Below, in pieces: positions 45,596 to 54,850 of a stretch of 64,000 bases of DNA. The notes beneath the pieces are model-generated. The model was not told the DNA's origin, did no database searches, and worked only from the letters and a program-made list of their open reading frames with translations. Numbering within the stretch: position 1 is the first letter of the stretch; the number at the start of each line of letters is the position of its first letter. A program made the translations under genes and the position numbers. The stretch spans positions 841,568 through 905,567 of the forward strand of contig NZ_KQ948424.1 of assembly GCF_001514065.1 (NCBI RefSeq), in the 5' to 3' direction. This DNA comes from Streptomyces antibioticus (GTDB lineage: Bacteria; Actinomycetota; Actinomycetes; Streptomycetales; Streptomycetaceae).

Positions 45596-46550
45596 CAAAA
45601 CCCTCCCCCGTCAGAGCCACGAAGGCCTCTTCCAATGACGCTCGTTCGACCGCGAAGCCTCGGACTCGTACCCCCGCCTCCACCAACGCGGCGTTGATGT
45701 CCGCCAGTTCGCCCTCCGGTGGCTCTGTCGTCACGCGGTCTTCCGTGATGACCACGTCCGCCGCTCCCTGTTCCTTCAGGACCCTCGCCGCCTCCCCCGT
45801 GTCCGGCGTCGTCACCACCAAGCGGCCCTTGGCCGCCAGGTCGGTCACCGGGCCCTGGGTGATCAGGCGTCCCTGGGCCATCACCGCCGCGTGCGTGCAG
45901 ACCTGCTCGATCTCGTCGAGGAGGTGGGAGGAGAGAAAGACCGTGGTGCCGTCGGAGGCCAACTCGCGGACCAGGGAGCGGATTTCGCGCATGCCCTGGG
46001 GGTCGAGGCCGTTGGTCGGTTCGTCAAGGACCAGGAGTTTGCGGGGTTGGAGCAGGGCTGATGCCAGGCCCAGGCGCTGTTTCATGCCCAGCGAGTACGC
46101 CTTCGCCTTCTTGCCGGCCGCCGCCGACAGGCCCACCCGGTCCAGGGCCGAGGCGACGCGGGCGCGCCGGGTGCGGGGGTCTGCGGTCGGGTCGGCGGCG
46201 TCGTAGCGGATCAGGTTGTCGCGGCCGGAGAGGAAGCCGTAGAGGGCCGGGCCCTCGATCAGCGCGCCCACGTGCGGGAGTACGGCCCGGGTGGCGCGCG
46301 GCATGGGGCGGCCCAGGACGCGGGCCGTGCCCGAGGTGGGCTCGATCAGGCCCATCAGCATGCGGATGGTGGTCGTCTTGCCGGAGCCGTTGGGGCCGAG
46401 GAAGCCGAAGACGCTGCCCGCCGGGACGGTCAGGTCGAGACCGTCGACGGCGAGCTGCCCGCCGCGGTAGCGCTTGGTGAGCGCGCGGGTGTGGATGACG
46501 CTGTCACCCGCGCCCTCGGGATGCGGCTCCGTGGCGGGCGGTTGGTCCAT
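45582..46550 (-). CDS. ABC transporter ATP-binding protein
   Basis: This 322-residue ATPase is probably an exporter subunit with the following permease. It has Walker A FLGPNGSGKTTTIRM near residue 53, Q-loop LMGLIEPTSGT, signature YSLGMKQRLGLASAL, Walker B KLLVLDEPTNGLDPQGM, and switch His LSSHLLDE. A C-terminal segment (VERASLEEAFVALTGEG) is typical of the drug/Na-export subfamily. It is the second gene of three, 39 bp after the LolA-like gene. Confidence 0.93.
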   Translation of the reverse strand: MDQPPATEPHPEGAGDSVIHTRALTKRYRGGQLAVDGLDLTVPAGSVFGFLGPNGSGKTTTIRMLMGLIEPTSGTARVLGRPMPRATRAVLPHVGALIEGPALYGFLSGRDNLIRYDAADPTADPRTRRARVASALDRVGLSAAAGKKAKAYSLGMKQRLGLASALLQPRKLLVLDEPTNGLDPQGMREIRSLVRELASDGTTVFLSSHLLDEIEQVCTHAAVMAQGRLITQGPVTDLAAKGRLVVTTPDTGEAARVLKEQGAADVVITEDRVTTEPPEGELADINAALVEAGVRVRGFAVERASLEEAFVALTGEGFDVAG

Positions 46551-46589
46551 CGGCTCCCTCGATTCGTCCCCGGGCAGTGCGTACGGCGG

Positions 46590-47792
46590 CTACTGCGCCG
46601 CGTCCGCCGCCTTCACCAGCGCGTCCTTGGTCACGGCACCGACGTAGACCTTGCCGTCGTCCGTGATCAGGGCGTTGATCAGCCGCGTCTTGAAGACGGT
46701 GCCCTCGCCGAACTTGCCGCTCGCCTTGTCGCCGAGCGAGTCGAGGAAGCCGCCGAAGTCGCCGCCGACCTCGGAGCCGGACGGGATGCCCTGGCCGCCG
46801 GTGTCGAAGCTGGCGATGGAGTCCCAGCCGTCCCCGATGACGTTCAGCCCGTCGAGGCCGTCGAGACCGCTGAGCCCCTCCGGTCCGCGCTTGTCCCGCG
46901 GGGCGGCGGTGCTGTCGCTGTCCTCCTCCGTGACCTTCGCGCCCTTCGGCGGGGTGAAGTCGAAGGTGGACGCGGCCGGCTTGGCGAAGCTGACCTGGGT
47001 GAAGCCGGCGTCGACGACGGCCGTACCGCCGCTCGACGGGGTCAGCGTGAACTTCAGCGGCAGCCCGGTCCTGGCGTCCACGGCGACGGTGATCTGGCCG
47101 ATCGTGGACCCGTCGTCCTTGGGCTTGATGACGAGCCGGTACGCGTCCCGGCCGGCCACCTGCGCGGTGCCGTCGACCGTGACGGACGTGGTGTCGTCGA
47201 CCGCCTTGAGAGCCTCGTCGGCGAAGTCCTTGGGCGTGGCCGGCGCTTCCTCGTCGTGCTTCGCGCTCTCGTCGGCGGTGCCGTGGAAGACCTCGTTGGA
47301 CTTGCTGTCGTAGCCCCAGACGTCCTTGCCGTTGTGGATGAGGCTGTACTCGGCCGCGTCCTCCAGGACCGAGACCTTCTGCTTGTCGGGGCCGTCGGAG
47401 GCGACGCGCAGGGTGTGGGTGCCGGTGGCGAGTTCGGTCAGCTTGGTGGAGGGGTCGGCGGACGACCCGTCACCGCCGGAGCGTGAACCGCCGCCTGTGA
47501 AGGCGTCACCGAGGCCGCCGAAGTCGGGCAGCCCTAGATCCGTGGTGATCTTCACGGTGCCGGACAGCTGCTGTACGTCCGACGCGGCGATCTTCTCGAT
47601 GAGTTCCTGTGCGCTGATCTTCGGCAGGTCGGGGTCGCCGGAGTCGGCGAGTGCCGGGACGAGCCCGATGGTCGCCGCGGCCACCCCCACGACCGCGACC
47701 GGGACGACGTACCGCGCGGCCTTGCGTCGCCCGGCGCGCAGGTCGTCGGCTTCCGCCGCGAGCGTGCTGTCGTCGGATTCGTACGGTGCCAT
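46590..47792 (-). CDS. LolA-like / DUF2092 lipoprotein-carrier-type protein
   Basis: The 400-residue protein begins MAPYESDDSTLAAEADDLRA and has one N-terminal span (about residues 26-48), so it is membrane-anchored with an extracytoplasmic body. DALVKAADA, KDDGSTIGQITVAVDARTG and PLKFTLTPSSGGTAVVDAGF fit the LolA-fold half-barrel seen in actinobacterial DUF2092/outer-membrane-carrier-like proteins, some of which regulate sigma-factor stress. Two linkers are Gly/Ser- and Leu-rich. It is first of the three-gene export unit. The start has a GGAGG site. Confidence 0.72.
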   Translation of the reverse strand: MAPYESDDSTLAAEADDLRAGRRKAARYVVPVAVVGVAAATIGLVPALADSGDPDLPKISAQELIEKIAASDVQQLSGTVKITTDLGLPDFGGLGDAFTGGGSRSGGDGSSADPSTKLTELATGTHTLRVASDGPDKQKVSVLEDAAEYSLIHNGKDVWGYDSKSNEVFHGTADESAKHDEEAPATPKDFADEALKAVDDTTSVTVDGTAQVAGRDAYRLVIKPKDDGSTIGQITVAVDARTGLPLKFTLTPSSGGTAVVDAGFTQVSFAKPAASTFDFTPPKGAKVTEEDSDSTAAPRDKRGPEGLSGLDGLDGLNVIGDGWDSIASFDTGGQGIPSGSEVGGDFGGFLDSLGDKASGKFGEGTVFKTRLINALITDDGKVYVGAVTKDALVKAADAAQ

Positions 47793-48057
47793 GTGTGCCT
47801 TACCTCCGTCGTCGGCGGCGGCGTCCTCTGAGGCTCCCCCTCTTGGGAGGTGCTCACTCGTCCATCCCGTAGCCGCCATTCTCACCCGAATCGGTGAGGA
47901 TTGGTGTTTTCCCGTGGTTCCCATCTGACCAAATCGGCGGGGCCCGGGCGTCAGCCCGCGGGCTCAACTCCGTGTACACCTGGGGTATGACACACGGAGG
48001 CGGCGCCTCCCCCGACCCGTAAGGGTTGGACGGAAGACGCCGCTCCGGTCGTGCCCG

Positions 48058-48948
48058 TCAGTCGCGCAGGAACACGTAGTCCGCGTGGTACGGCACCCCG
48101 ACGATCTCCCCCGGTGTGCAGGAGCCGGCCGGGGCGACACCGCCGACGGTGTTGAGCCGCAGGATCTCGGTCGTACGGGCCAGCAGGCCGTGGTGCTTGC
48201 CGGACTGAGTGGCCTTCAGGTCCAGCTCGGCGATGTTGCCGTCGCCGTTCGGGGTCCGGGACAGGACGGCGCCGGTGACCGCGCTGCCGTCGGGCGCCAC
48301 CCACTGCGGCGTGCCGGAGTTGGGGGCCACGAACGAGTGCGCGATACGGCCGCCGAGCACGGCGCTGACGTCCCGTTGGGCGAACGCGTAGCCACCGCCC
48401 GTGGCCGCCTTGCACTCGTAGATCTGCTTGCCCTTGACCACGGACGCCTGGAAGTTCTTCAGCGCGCCACGGAAGTCGAACCCGGCGACGGTGACCTTGT
48501 GGAGCTGCCCGCGGACGGCACCGGCGGGGAACTGCTTGGTGTGCAGGTTGGCGTAGAACGACCCCGGGTCGGACTTCAGCGCGTCGAGCAGCGCCGCGTC
48601 CTTCACCGTCACCGTGCCGGTGACGCTGTGCCGCTTGGCCTTGCCGAGCACCTTCGTGAAGTCGACCTTGACGCCACCGTTGGTCCCCTTGGCGCCCTGG
48701 TGGATGTGCAGGGCGGTGGGCCGGTCGAGCCCCCGCCACTTCACGGCGACGGAGACCTGGTCCCCGTCCACCTTGACGAACTCCAACGCGGCCCCGTCCG
48801 CGTCCCCGGCGGGCACCTCGTTGGCGCCGCGCAGGCTGGTGGCTAGGACGGTGGCGGGTTCGGTGGTGTTCCCGCCGGTGGCGAAGGCCGAGCCGGGAAC
48901 ACCGGCAACGGCCAGGACCACAGCACTGACGATCAGCGTCTTACGCAT
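48058..48948 (-). CDS. Secreted CHRD-domain protein with C-terminal DUF3455
   Basis: The 296-residue precursor has a signal peptide (residues 1-27, ending GSAFA). Residues about 40-145 form a CHRD domain with the family phrases SLRGANEVP, ALHIHQGAKGTNGGVKVDF and ANLHTKQFPAGAVRGQL. Residues about 155-296 resemble DUF3455: GKQIYECKAATGGGYAFA, GTPQWVAPDGSAVTG and TVGGVAPAGSCTPGEIVG. Both domains are extracytoplasmic with no known activity. The internal ATG at 48948 is used because it starts a proper signal peptide. Confidence 0.8.
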   Translation of the reverse strand: MRKTLIVSAVVLAVAGVPGSAFATGGNTTEPATVLATSLRGANEVPAGDADGAALEFVKVDGDQVSVAVKWRGLDRPTALHIHQGAKGTNGGVKVDFTKVLGKAKRHSVTGTVTVKDAALLDALKSDPGSFYANLHTKQFPAGAVRGQLHKVTVAGFDFRGALKNFQASVVKGKQIYECKAATGGGYAFAQRDVSAVLGGRIAHSFVAPNSGTPQWVAPDGSAVTGAVLSRTPNGDGNIAELDLKATQSGKHHGLLARTTEILRLNTVGGVAPAGSCTPGEIVGVPYHADYVFLRD

Positions 48949-49024
48949 GAACTCGTCTCCCCGTTGAGAAGAGCCGACACCCCCTGCGCCGGCTTCCGAG
49001 GAGACATACGGGTCAATTCCTAGA

Positions 49025-49039
49025 CTGGACTCAGTCCAG
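49025..49039. promoter_or_regulatory. Perfect dyad before the CHRD gene
   Basis: CTGGACT-C-AGTCCAG has 7-bp arms and lies 77-91 bp upstream of the CHRD start. Flanking TTCCT/AGGAA extends the symmetry. Possible operator or promoter-associated element. Confidence 0.4.
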
Positions 49040-49070
49040 GAATGTGACACGGGTCACACTGACGCCGCCA

Positions 49071-49141
49071 AGGGGCGCGGGGCTGCATCGATTTGCGGCT
49101 ACCGCCGCGTGGGCGCGACCAGCCACAACGAACCCGCAGAC
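49071..49141 (+). repeat. Dispersed GC-rich repeat, copy 3 (longer variant)
   Basis: AGGGGCGCGGGG is followed by a 30-bp insert (CTGCATCGATTTGCGGCTAC...), then GCGCGACCAGCCACAACG. The two ends match copy 1 at 6068-6097, so this appears to be the longer form of one family. Confidence 0.75.
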
Positions 49142-49166
49142 GGCATCGCACCCCAAGCCGCAGAAC

Positions 49167-50177
49167 CTACCCCGCCCGATGCACCACGGCGTCACAAAGC
49201 TCCGTCAGCGCAGCCTTCGCATCGCACTCCGGCAACGGAGCCAACGCAGCCCGCGCCTCCTCCGCGAAGCGCACCGTGTCCCGCCGAGCCTGCTCCAGCG
49301 CAGGATGCGCCCGCAGCGCGGCCAACGCCTCAGCGAGCCGCTCGTCGTCCGCGAGGTCGGAGTCCAGCAGCTCGCACAGCGCCGCGTCCTCGGCCAGCCC
49401 CAGCCGCGCGGCCCGCTCCCGCAGGCGCAGCACCGGCATCGTGGGGATGCCCTCGCGCAGGTCCGTGCCGGGCGTCTTGCCCGACTCGTGACCCTCGGAG
49501 GCGATGTCGAGGACGTCGTCCGCGAGCTGGAAGGCGACGCCCAGCCGCTCCCCGTACTGGGTGAGCACATCGACCACCGACTCGTCGGCGCCCGCCATCA
49601 TCGAGCCGAACCGGCAGGAGACGGCGATCAGCGAGCCGGTCTTGCCGGCGAGGACGTCGAGGTAGTGCTCGACCGGGTCGCGGCCGTCCACCGGCCCGGC
49701 GGTCTCCAGGATCTGTCCGGTCACCAGCCGCTCGAACGCCTCGGCCTGGATACGGACCGCCTCGGGCCCGAGGTCGGCGAGGATCTGCGAGGCGCGGGCG
49801 AAGAGGAAGTCGCCGGTGAGGACGGCGAGGGAGTTGCCCCAGCGGGCGTTCGCGCTGTCCACGCCCCGCCGGACGGCCGCCTCGTCCATGACGTCGTCGT
49901 GGTAGAGCGTCGCCAGGTGGGTCAGCTCGACGACCACCGCCGAGGGCACCACTCCGGGCGCATAGGGGTCACCGAACTGGGCAGTGAGCATCACGAGAAG
50001 CGGCCGGAAGCGCTTGCCGCCCGCACGGACGAGGTGCTGTGCGGCCTCCGTGATGAAGGGGACCTCGCTCTTGGTCGCTTCGAGCAAACCCTCCTCGACA
50101 GCAGCCAATCCGGCCTGGACATCGGCTTCGAGAGCCTGGTCCCGCACGCTCAGCCCGAACGGCCCGACGACGGTCAC
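49167..50177 (-). CDS. Polyprenyl diphosphate synthase (trans-isoprenyl, long-chain)
   Basis: The 336-residue enzyme condenses isopentenyl diphosphate units, probably making the menaquinone side chain. The first Asp-rich motif is in THLATLYHDDVMDEA near residue 90, the second in AFQLADDVLDIASEGHESGK near residue 218. GGKRFRPLLVML and GKTGSLIAVSCRFG segments are also present. It starts at GTG 50177. Related synthases often lie near nuo genes in Streptomyces; this gene is on the same strand as the reduced nuo operon but far from it. Confidence 0.92.
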   Translation of the reverse strand: MTVVGPFGLSVRDQALEADVQAGLAAVEEGLLEATKSEVPFITEAAQHLVRAGGKRFRPLLVMLTAQFGDPYAPGVVPSAVVVELTHLATLYHDDVMDEAAVRRGVDSANARWGNSLAVLTGDFLFARASQILADLGPEAVRIQAEAFERLVTGQILETAGPVDGRDPVEHYLDVLAGKTGSLIAVSCRFGSMMAGADESVVDVLTQYGERLGVAFQLADDVLDIASEGHESGKTPGTDLREGIPTMPVLRLRERAARLGLAEDAALCELLDSDLADDERLAEALAALRAHPALEQARRDTVRFAEEARAALAPLPECDAKAALTELCDAVVHRAG

Positions 50178-50384
50178 GAGGGGTCTCCTGTCTGCTGGTG
50201 TCTTCTGGCGATTACGCGGTATGTCGATAGGTCGCTGCCTTCACTCAAGTCAGCGTATCCGGTCACCTTTCGATCACCGTCGCCCCCCACCCGTGCAGCG
50301 GGGGCGGTATCGGATCACGGCCGGTATGTTGCTGATCACCTGAAAAGTACGGATATCCGTCGACTCACCCGGAAGCAGTAGAGC

Positions 50385-51887
50385 GTGTCTCGAACCACCG
50401 TCGATGTCGACCCCGGAAACCAGCCGCCTCCCGAGGACGACACCGCCTTCTTCGGCCAGCCGAAAGGCCTGCTCACCCTCTCCGGTCTGGAGGTCTGGGA
50501 GCGCTTCTCGTTCCTGGGCATGCAGGCCATCCTCGTCCTGTACTTCGCCGATTCGGTGGCGCACGGGGGCATGGGCATGGCGGCCGGAACCGCCGCCTCC
50601 GTCTCCGCGGCCTACGGCACCCTCGTCTACCTGGTCTCCGTCGCCGGCGGCTGGCTCGCGGACCGCATGCTCGGCTCGTACCGCGCCGTGCTGTGGGGCG
50701 GGATCCTGATCGCCTGCGGCCACTACTCCATGGCGGTGCCGACCGCGACCATGACCTGGGTGGGCCTGGGGCTCATCAGCGCGGGAACGGGTCTGCTCAA
50801 GCCCAATGTGGCCACCATGGTCGGCAAGCTCTACCGGACCGACGACGAGCGGCGGGACGCCGGGTTCGCGCTCTACTACATGGCGATCAACATCGGTGCC
50901 TTCGCGGGCCCGCTGATCACCGGCTGGCTCGGCGACCACAAGGGCTGGCACTGGGGTTTCTCGGCCGCCGCGATCGGCATGACCTTCGGCCTGGTCCAGT
51001 ACGTCGCCGGGCGCCGTCACCTGGCCGGGCGCAGGCACGCGGCGGAGTTCGCCCTCGCGCCGGATGCCATGCGGCGCGCGGTGCGGCTGATCGTCGTAGG
51101 CGTCGTCGTGGTGGGTGTGGTCGCCACCGCGCTCGCCCTGGCCGGCTGGCTGACCATGGACCGGTTCGTCGATCTGCTCACGCTGATCTCGGTGATCGCG
51201 CCGGTCGTGTACTTCGCGGTGATGTTCCGCAGCCCCCGGGTCACCGCGGAGGAGCGGGGCCGCCTGAAGCCGTACGTCGTCCTCTTCCTGGCCTCTACGG
51301 TCTTCAACTTCATCCTCTTCCAGGCCTACTCGACGATGATGCTGCTGGCCTCGACGAACGCCGAGACCACGATCCTCGGCTTCGACTTCCCGGCCAGCTG
51401 GTACGCCTCCGCGCTCGGCGCCTTCGAGGTCGGGCTCGCGCCCTTCGTGGCCGGTCTGTGGGTGCGGATGGGGCGCGGCCAGCCGCATGCCTCCAACAAG
51501 ATCGCCATCGGGGTGGTCCTGGGCGGGCTGTCGTTCCTGCTGATGGTCCTGCCGACCTCCGGGCACTCCTCCGACGACTACCTCATGTCCGCCTGGTGGA
51601 TCGTCGGGTCCTATCTGCTCCTGGGGCTCGGCGACATCCTGCTGGAGACCTCGGGCATGTCGGCCACCACCAAACTCGCCCCGGCCGCCTTCTCCAGCCA
51701 GACCATGTCCCTCTGGTTCCTGTCCCTCGCCCTCGCCAACGGCATCCAGGCGCAGACGGTGAAGCTCTACGACGACGTCTCCCACCCGGCCTACTTCGGC
51801 GTCAACGGCGCGATCACGGTGGCCGCGGGCCTCGCGGTGATGGCCGCGGCGCCCTGGCTGCGCCGCACCATGCACCCCGTCCACTGA
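50385..51887 (+). CDS. POT/PTR-family proton-dependent oligopeptide transporter
   Basis: The 500-residue membrane protein has 12 to 14 spans. Motifs are EVWERFSFLGMQAILVLYF (the ExxER proton motif) and GTGLLKPNVATMVGKLY followed by GFALYYMAINIGAFAGPLI (PTR signatures). It imports di- and tripeptides with protons. It starts with GTG. A CocE-type hydrolase follows after 10 bp, so peptide or ester uptake and hydrolysis are probably linked. Confidence 0.93.
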   Translation: MSRTTVDVDPGNQPPPEDDTAFFGQPKGLLTLSGLEVWERFSFLGMQAILVLYFADSVAHGGMGMAAGTAASVSAAYGTLVYLVSVAGGWLADRMLGSYRAVLWGGILIACGHYSMAVPTATMTWVGLGLISAGTGLLKPNVATMVGKLYRTDDERRDAGFALYYMAINIGAFAGPLITGWLGDHKGWHWGFSAAAIGMTFGLVQYVAGRRHLAGRRHAAEFALAPDAMRRAVRLIVVGVVVVGVVATALALAGWLTMDRFVDLLTLISVIAPVVYFAVMFRSPRVTAEERGRLKPYVVLFLASTVFNFILFQAYSTMMLLASTNAETTILGFDFPASWYASALGAFEVGLAPFVAGLWVRMGRGQPHASNKIAIGVVLGGLSFLLMVLPTSGHSSDDYLMSAWWIVGSYLLLGLGDILLETSGMSATTKLAPAAFSSQTMSLWFLSLALANGIQAQTVKLYDDVSHPAYFGVNGAITVAAGLAVMAAAPWLRRTMHPVH

Positions 51888-51897
51888 GGTCACAGCG

Positions 51898-53934
51898 ATG
51901 AGCCTGCACATCCGTACGTCCTTCCCCTACGAGACGACCCACGAGGACCTGCGCATCCCGCTTCCGGACGGGACGCAGCTGTACGCGCGCGTGTGGCGGC
52001 CGCTCACCGAAGAACCGGTACCCGCTCTGCTCGAATACCTGCCCTACCGCCTGACCGACTGGACCGCGCCCCGCGACTTCCAGCGCCATCCCTGGTACGC
52101 GGGCCACGGCTATGCCTCCGTGCGCGTGGACGTCCGCGGGCACGGCAACAGCGGCGGTCTGCCGACGGACGAGTACTCGGCGACGGAGCTGGCCGACGGG
52201 GTCGAGGTGGTCGACTGGCTGGCGGCGCAGCCCTGGTGCGACGGCAAGGTCGGTATGTTCGGGATCTCCTGGGGCGGCTTCAACTCCCTCCAGATCGCGG
52301 CCCTCGCACCCGAGCCGCTCAAGGCGGTCGTCACGGTCTGCTCCACGGACGACCGCTATGACAACGACGTGCACTACATGGGAGGTTCCGTCCTCGCCGT
52401 CGACATGCACGCCTGGGCCGCGACCATGCTGGCCTTCGTCTCCCGGCCGCCGGACCCCCAGTACGCGGGCCTGGCCTGGCGGGACATGTGGCTCAAGCGC
52501 CTGGAGCACGTCGACCCGTTCATCCACACCTGGCTGGACCACCAGACCAGGGACGCCTACTGGCGGCACGGCAGCGTCTGCGAGGACTACGGCGCGATCG
52601 ACGCGGCGGTCCTGGCGGTGGGCGGCTGGCACGACCCGTACCGGGACACGGTGCTGAGGCTGGTAGAGCATCTGCCGCCGGACCGGGTCCGCGGGCTGAT
52701 CGGCCCCTGGTCCCACCAGTACCCCGACCGCGGGCTGCCGCCGGGCCCGGCGATCGGCTTCCTCCAGGAGACCCTGCGCTGGTGGGACCAGCACCTCAAG
52801 GGCGTCGACACCGGTGTCCTGCGCGAACCCCTGCTGCGGGCCTGGGTCAGCGACTCCCACCGCCCCGCCACGGTCTACGACACACTCCCCGGCCGCTGGG
52901 TCGGCGAGCCGGCCTGGCCCTCCCCCCACGTCACGACGGTCTCGTACGGCCTCCAGGGCGCCCCTGCCCTCGTCCGCTCCCCGCAGCACACGGGCGTGGA
53001 CGCCGGGCGTTTCTTCCCGTTCGGGAACGAGGCCGACCTGCCGCCGGACCAGCGGGAGGAGGACGCCCGGTCGGCCTGCTTCGAGTTCGCGGTGGGTGAG
53101 GAGACGTGGGTGCTGGGGCGGCCCCGGGTGCGGTTGCGGGTGACGTGCGAGGTGCCGCGCGGACAGGTGATCGCACGGCTCTGCGATGTGGCACCGGACG
53201 GGTCGTCGACGCTGGTCACCCGGGGCGTGCTGAACCTGTCGGCGCGGCACGGGCGGGACCGGGCGGTGCCGTGGGAGCCGGGGGCGACCGGGGAGGTCGT
53301 CGTCGAGCTGAACGGCATCGGGCATGTCTTCCCGCCCGGGCACCGCATCCGGCTCGCGGTCTCCTCCGCGTACTGGCCGTGGATCTGGCCGCAGCCCGAG
53401 TCCGAGGCCGGCTTCACGCTGGACCCGGCGGGCAGCTTCCTCGAACTGCCCGTCAGGACACATGACGTGAGCTCGGGCTCGGAATCGGGCTCGGACTCGG
53501 GCTCGGACTCGGGCATCGGCTTCGGTGAGCCCGAGCAGGCGGAGCCCCTGGGCGTGAACCACCCGGCCACCCTCGACGAACCCCGCCCCGAGCGGCTGGT
53601 CGTGCGGGATGTGGCCAAGGGCGAGTGGCGGCTGGAGGTCGACCCGCGCTACGGCGGCACCCGCTTCTACCCCGACGGCCTGGAGTTCACCGAGGACGCG
53701 CTGGAGACGTACACGATCCAGGAGGCGGACCCGCTGTCGGCCCGCGCCCGCTCGGACTGGTCGATCCGGTTGCACCGGCCGGAGCTGGGCTGGGACACCA
53801 CCGTCCGCACCCGCTCGGAGATCACCTGCGAGGCGGCCGCGTTCCTGACCTCCAACGAGGTGATCTGCACCGAGGGCGGCGAGGTGGTGTTCCACCGGAC
53901 CTGGGAGAAGCGGATTCCACGGACCGCCGGTTAA
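51898..53934 (+). CDS. CocE/NonD family hydrolase (X-Pro dipeptidyl-peptidase-like)
   Basis: The 678-residue alpha/beta hydrolase has the nucleophile elbow GMFGISWGGFNS (Ser124), Asp in GGWHDPYRDT near residue 243, and His in GPWSHQYPDRGLP. A C-terminal jelly-roll X-Pro domain (GVLNLSARHGRD, FPPGHRIRLAVSS) is present. Enzymes of this kind cleave acylated dipeptides, esters or cephalosporin side chains. An insertion of about 15 Ser/Gly/Asp residues (GSDSGSDSG near residue 530) separates the last two segments. It is in an operon with the peptide transporter. Confidence 0.9.
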   Translation: MSLHIRTSFPYETTHEDLRIPLPDGTQLYARVWRPLTEEPVPALLEYLPYRLTDWTAPRDFQRHPWYAGHGYASVRVDVRGHGNSGGLPTDEYSATELADGVEVVDWLAAQPWCDGKVGMFGISWGGFNSLQIAALAPEPLKAVVTVCSTDDRYDNDVHYMGGSVLAVDMHAWAATMLAFVSRPPDPQYAGLAWRDMWLKRLEHVDPFIHTWLDHQTRDAYWRHGSVCEDYGAIDAAVLAVGGWHDPYRDTVLRLVEHLPPDRVRGLIGPWSHQYPDRGLPPGPAIGFLQETLRWWDQHLKGVDTGVLREPLLRAWVSDSHRPATVYDTLPGRWVGEPAWPSPHVTTVSYGLQGAPALVRSPQHTGVDAGRFFPFGNEADLPPDQREEDARSACFEFAVGEETWVLGRPRVRLRVTCEVPRGQVIARLCDVAPDGSSTLVTRGVLNLSARHGRDRAVPWEPGATGEVVVELNGIGHVFPPGHRIRLAVSSAYWPWIWPQPESEAGFTLDPAGSFLELPVRTHDVSSGSESGSDSGSDSGIGFGEPEQAEPLGVNHPATLDEPRPERLVVRDVAKGEWRLEVDPRYGGTRFYPDGLEFTEDALETYTIQEADPLSARARSDWSIRLHRPELGWDTTVRTRSEITCEAAAFLTSNEVICTEGGEVVFHRTWEKRIPRTAG

Positions 53935-54133
53935 CTGCCAGTTGGGGTTTGATTGCCCGATTTGCCGCTCTCGTTCTCGACGGTGAGTTGGCTCACTTCA
54001 CCCTGCCCTCACCCTGTCCGAAAACCCCGGAATTCCGGGGCGCGCAAGCCGGACACCAAGGTCAACAGGTGCGATCTGTGAATCCGGTACTTGTTTCGGA
54101 CATGTGCAGTCGCATACGTTCCGGGCCCGGGTG

Positions 54134-54324
54134 GACGCCGAATCCTGCCGCCGCCCGTAGACCGCTCACCTCACGCAGAGAACTTCACGGCAGGAGCGGG
54201 GGACCCAGGTAAGTCGCCGGGCCGGACGTCTTCGGACATACCGGTACGGCTCGGGGTGAAGTCATGCCTTCTTCGGCATGGCCGGGCAGCTCCCGCCCGA
54301 ACCCGACAGCTCACCTCGCAGGCG
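54134..54324 (+). ncRNA. ydaO/yuaA-type c-di-AMP riboswitch
   Basis: The leader contains the conserved blocks of the family in order: GCCGAATCCTGCC near 54138, GGCAGGAGCGGGGGACCCA at 54189, GGGGTGAAG near 54254, then CCCGAACCCGACAGCTCACC ending in GGCG. Similar leaders precede resuscitation-factor and SLT-domain wall hydrolase genes in Streptomyces, where c-di-AMP lowers expression. This fits the gene directly downstream. Confidence 0.85.
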
Positions 54325-54342
54325 CCGGAGAGGAACTTCGTC

Positions 54343-54789
54343 ATGCGTCTGTCCCGCAAGCTCGCCGTCACCGGTGCCGCCGTCGCCGCACTCGCCTTCC
54401 CCGTCGTCGGCGCGACCACCGCCTCCGCGGCCACCACGACCACGGTCACCGCCGCCTCGCTCGGCTACTCCGACACCCTCGACGGCTGGATCCGCGCCTC
54501 GCTCCAGGTCATGGCGCAGAACGGCATTCCCGGCACGTACGACGGCATCTACCGCAACGTCATCCGCGAGTCCTCGGGCAACCCGTACGCCATCAACAAC
54601 TGGGACTCCAACGCCGCCGCGGGCACGCCCTCCAAGGGCCTGCTCCAGGTGATCGACCCGACGTTCAACGCCTACCACGTGGCCGGCACGTCGTGGGACT
54701 CCTACGACCCGGTCGCGAACATCACCGCGGCCTGCAACTACGCGGCCGCGGTGTACGGCTCGATCGACAACGTGTACGGCGCCTACTGA
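54343..54789 (+). CDS. Secreted SLT-domain lytic transglycosylase-like protein
   Basis: The 148-residue precursor has a signal peptide (residues 1-29, ending TTASA) and a small SLT domain. The catalytic Glu lies in VIRESSGNPYAINNWDSNA and the substrate cleft in SKGLLQVIDPTFNAY. It probably cleaves peptidoglycan during growth or spore germination. The ATG has a GGAGAGG site. A c-di-AMP riboswitch lies in the leader, linking expression to wall and osmotic state. Confidence 0.9.
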   Translation: MRLSRKLAVTGAAVAALAFPVVGATTASAATTTTVTAASLGYSDTLDGWIRASLQVMAQNGIPGTYDGIYRNVIRESSGNPYAINNWDSNAAAGTPSKGLLQVIDPTFNAYHVAGTSWDSYDPVANITAACNYAAAVYGSIDNVYGAY

Positions 54790-54820
54790 GGCCTGCCGAG
54801 GGCTGCCGCCGACTGGCGGG

Positions 54821-54840
54821 AAGGCTGCTTGAACAGCCTT
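54821..54840 (+). terminator. Short hairpin between two convergent genes
   Basis: AAGGCTG pairs with CAGCCTT across a 6-nt loop, followed by TCACC. It lies 31 bp after the SLT gene and 11 bp from the HAD gene stop, so may serve both. Moderate strength. Confidence 0.5.
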
Positions 54841-54850
54841 TCACCGAGGC

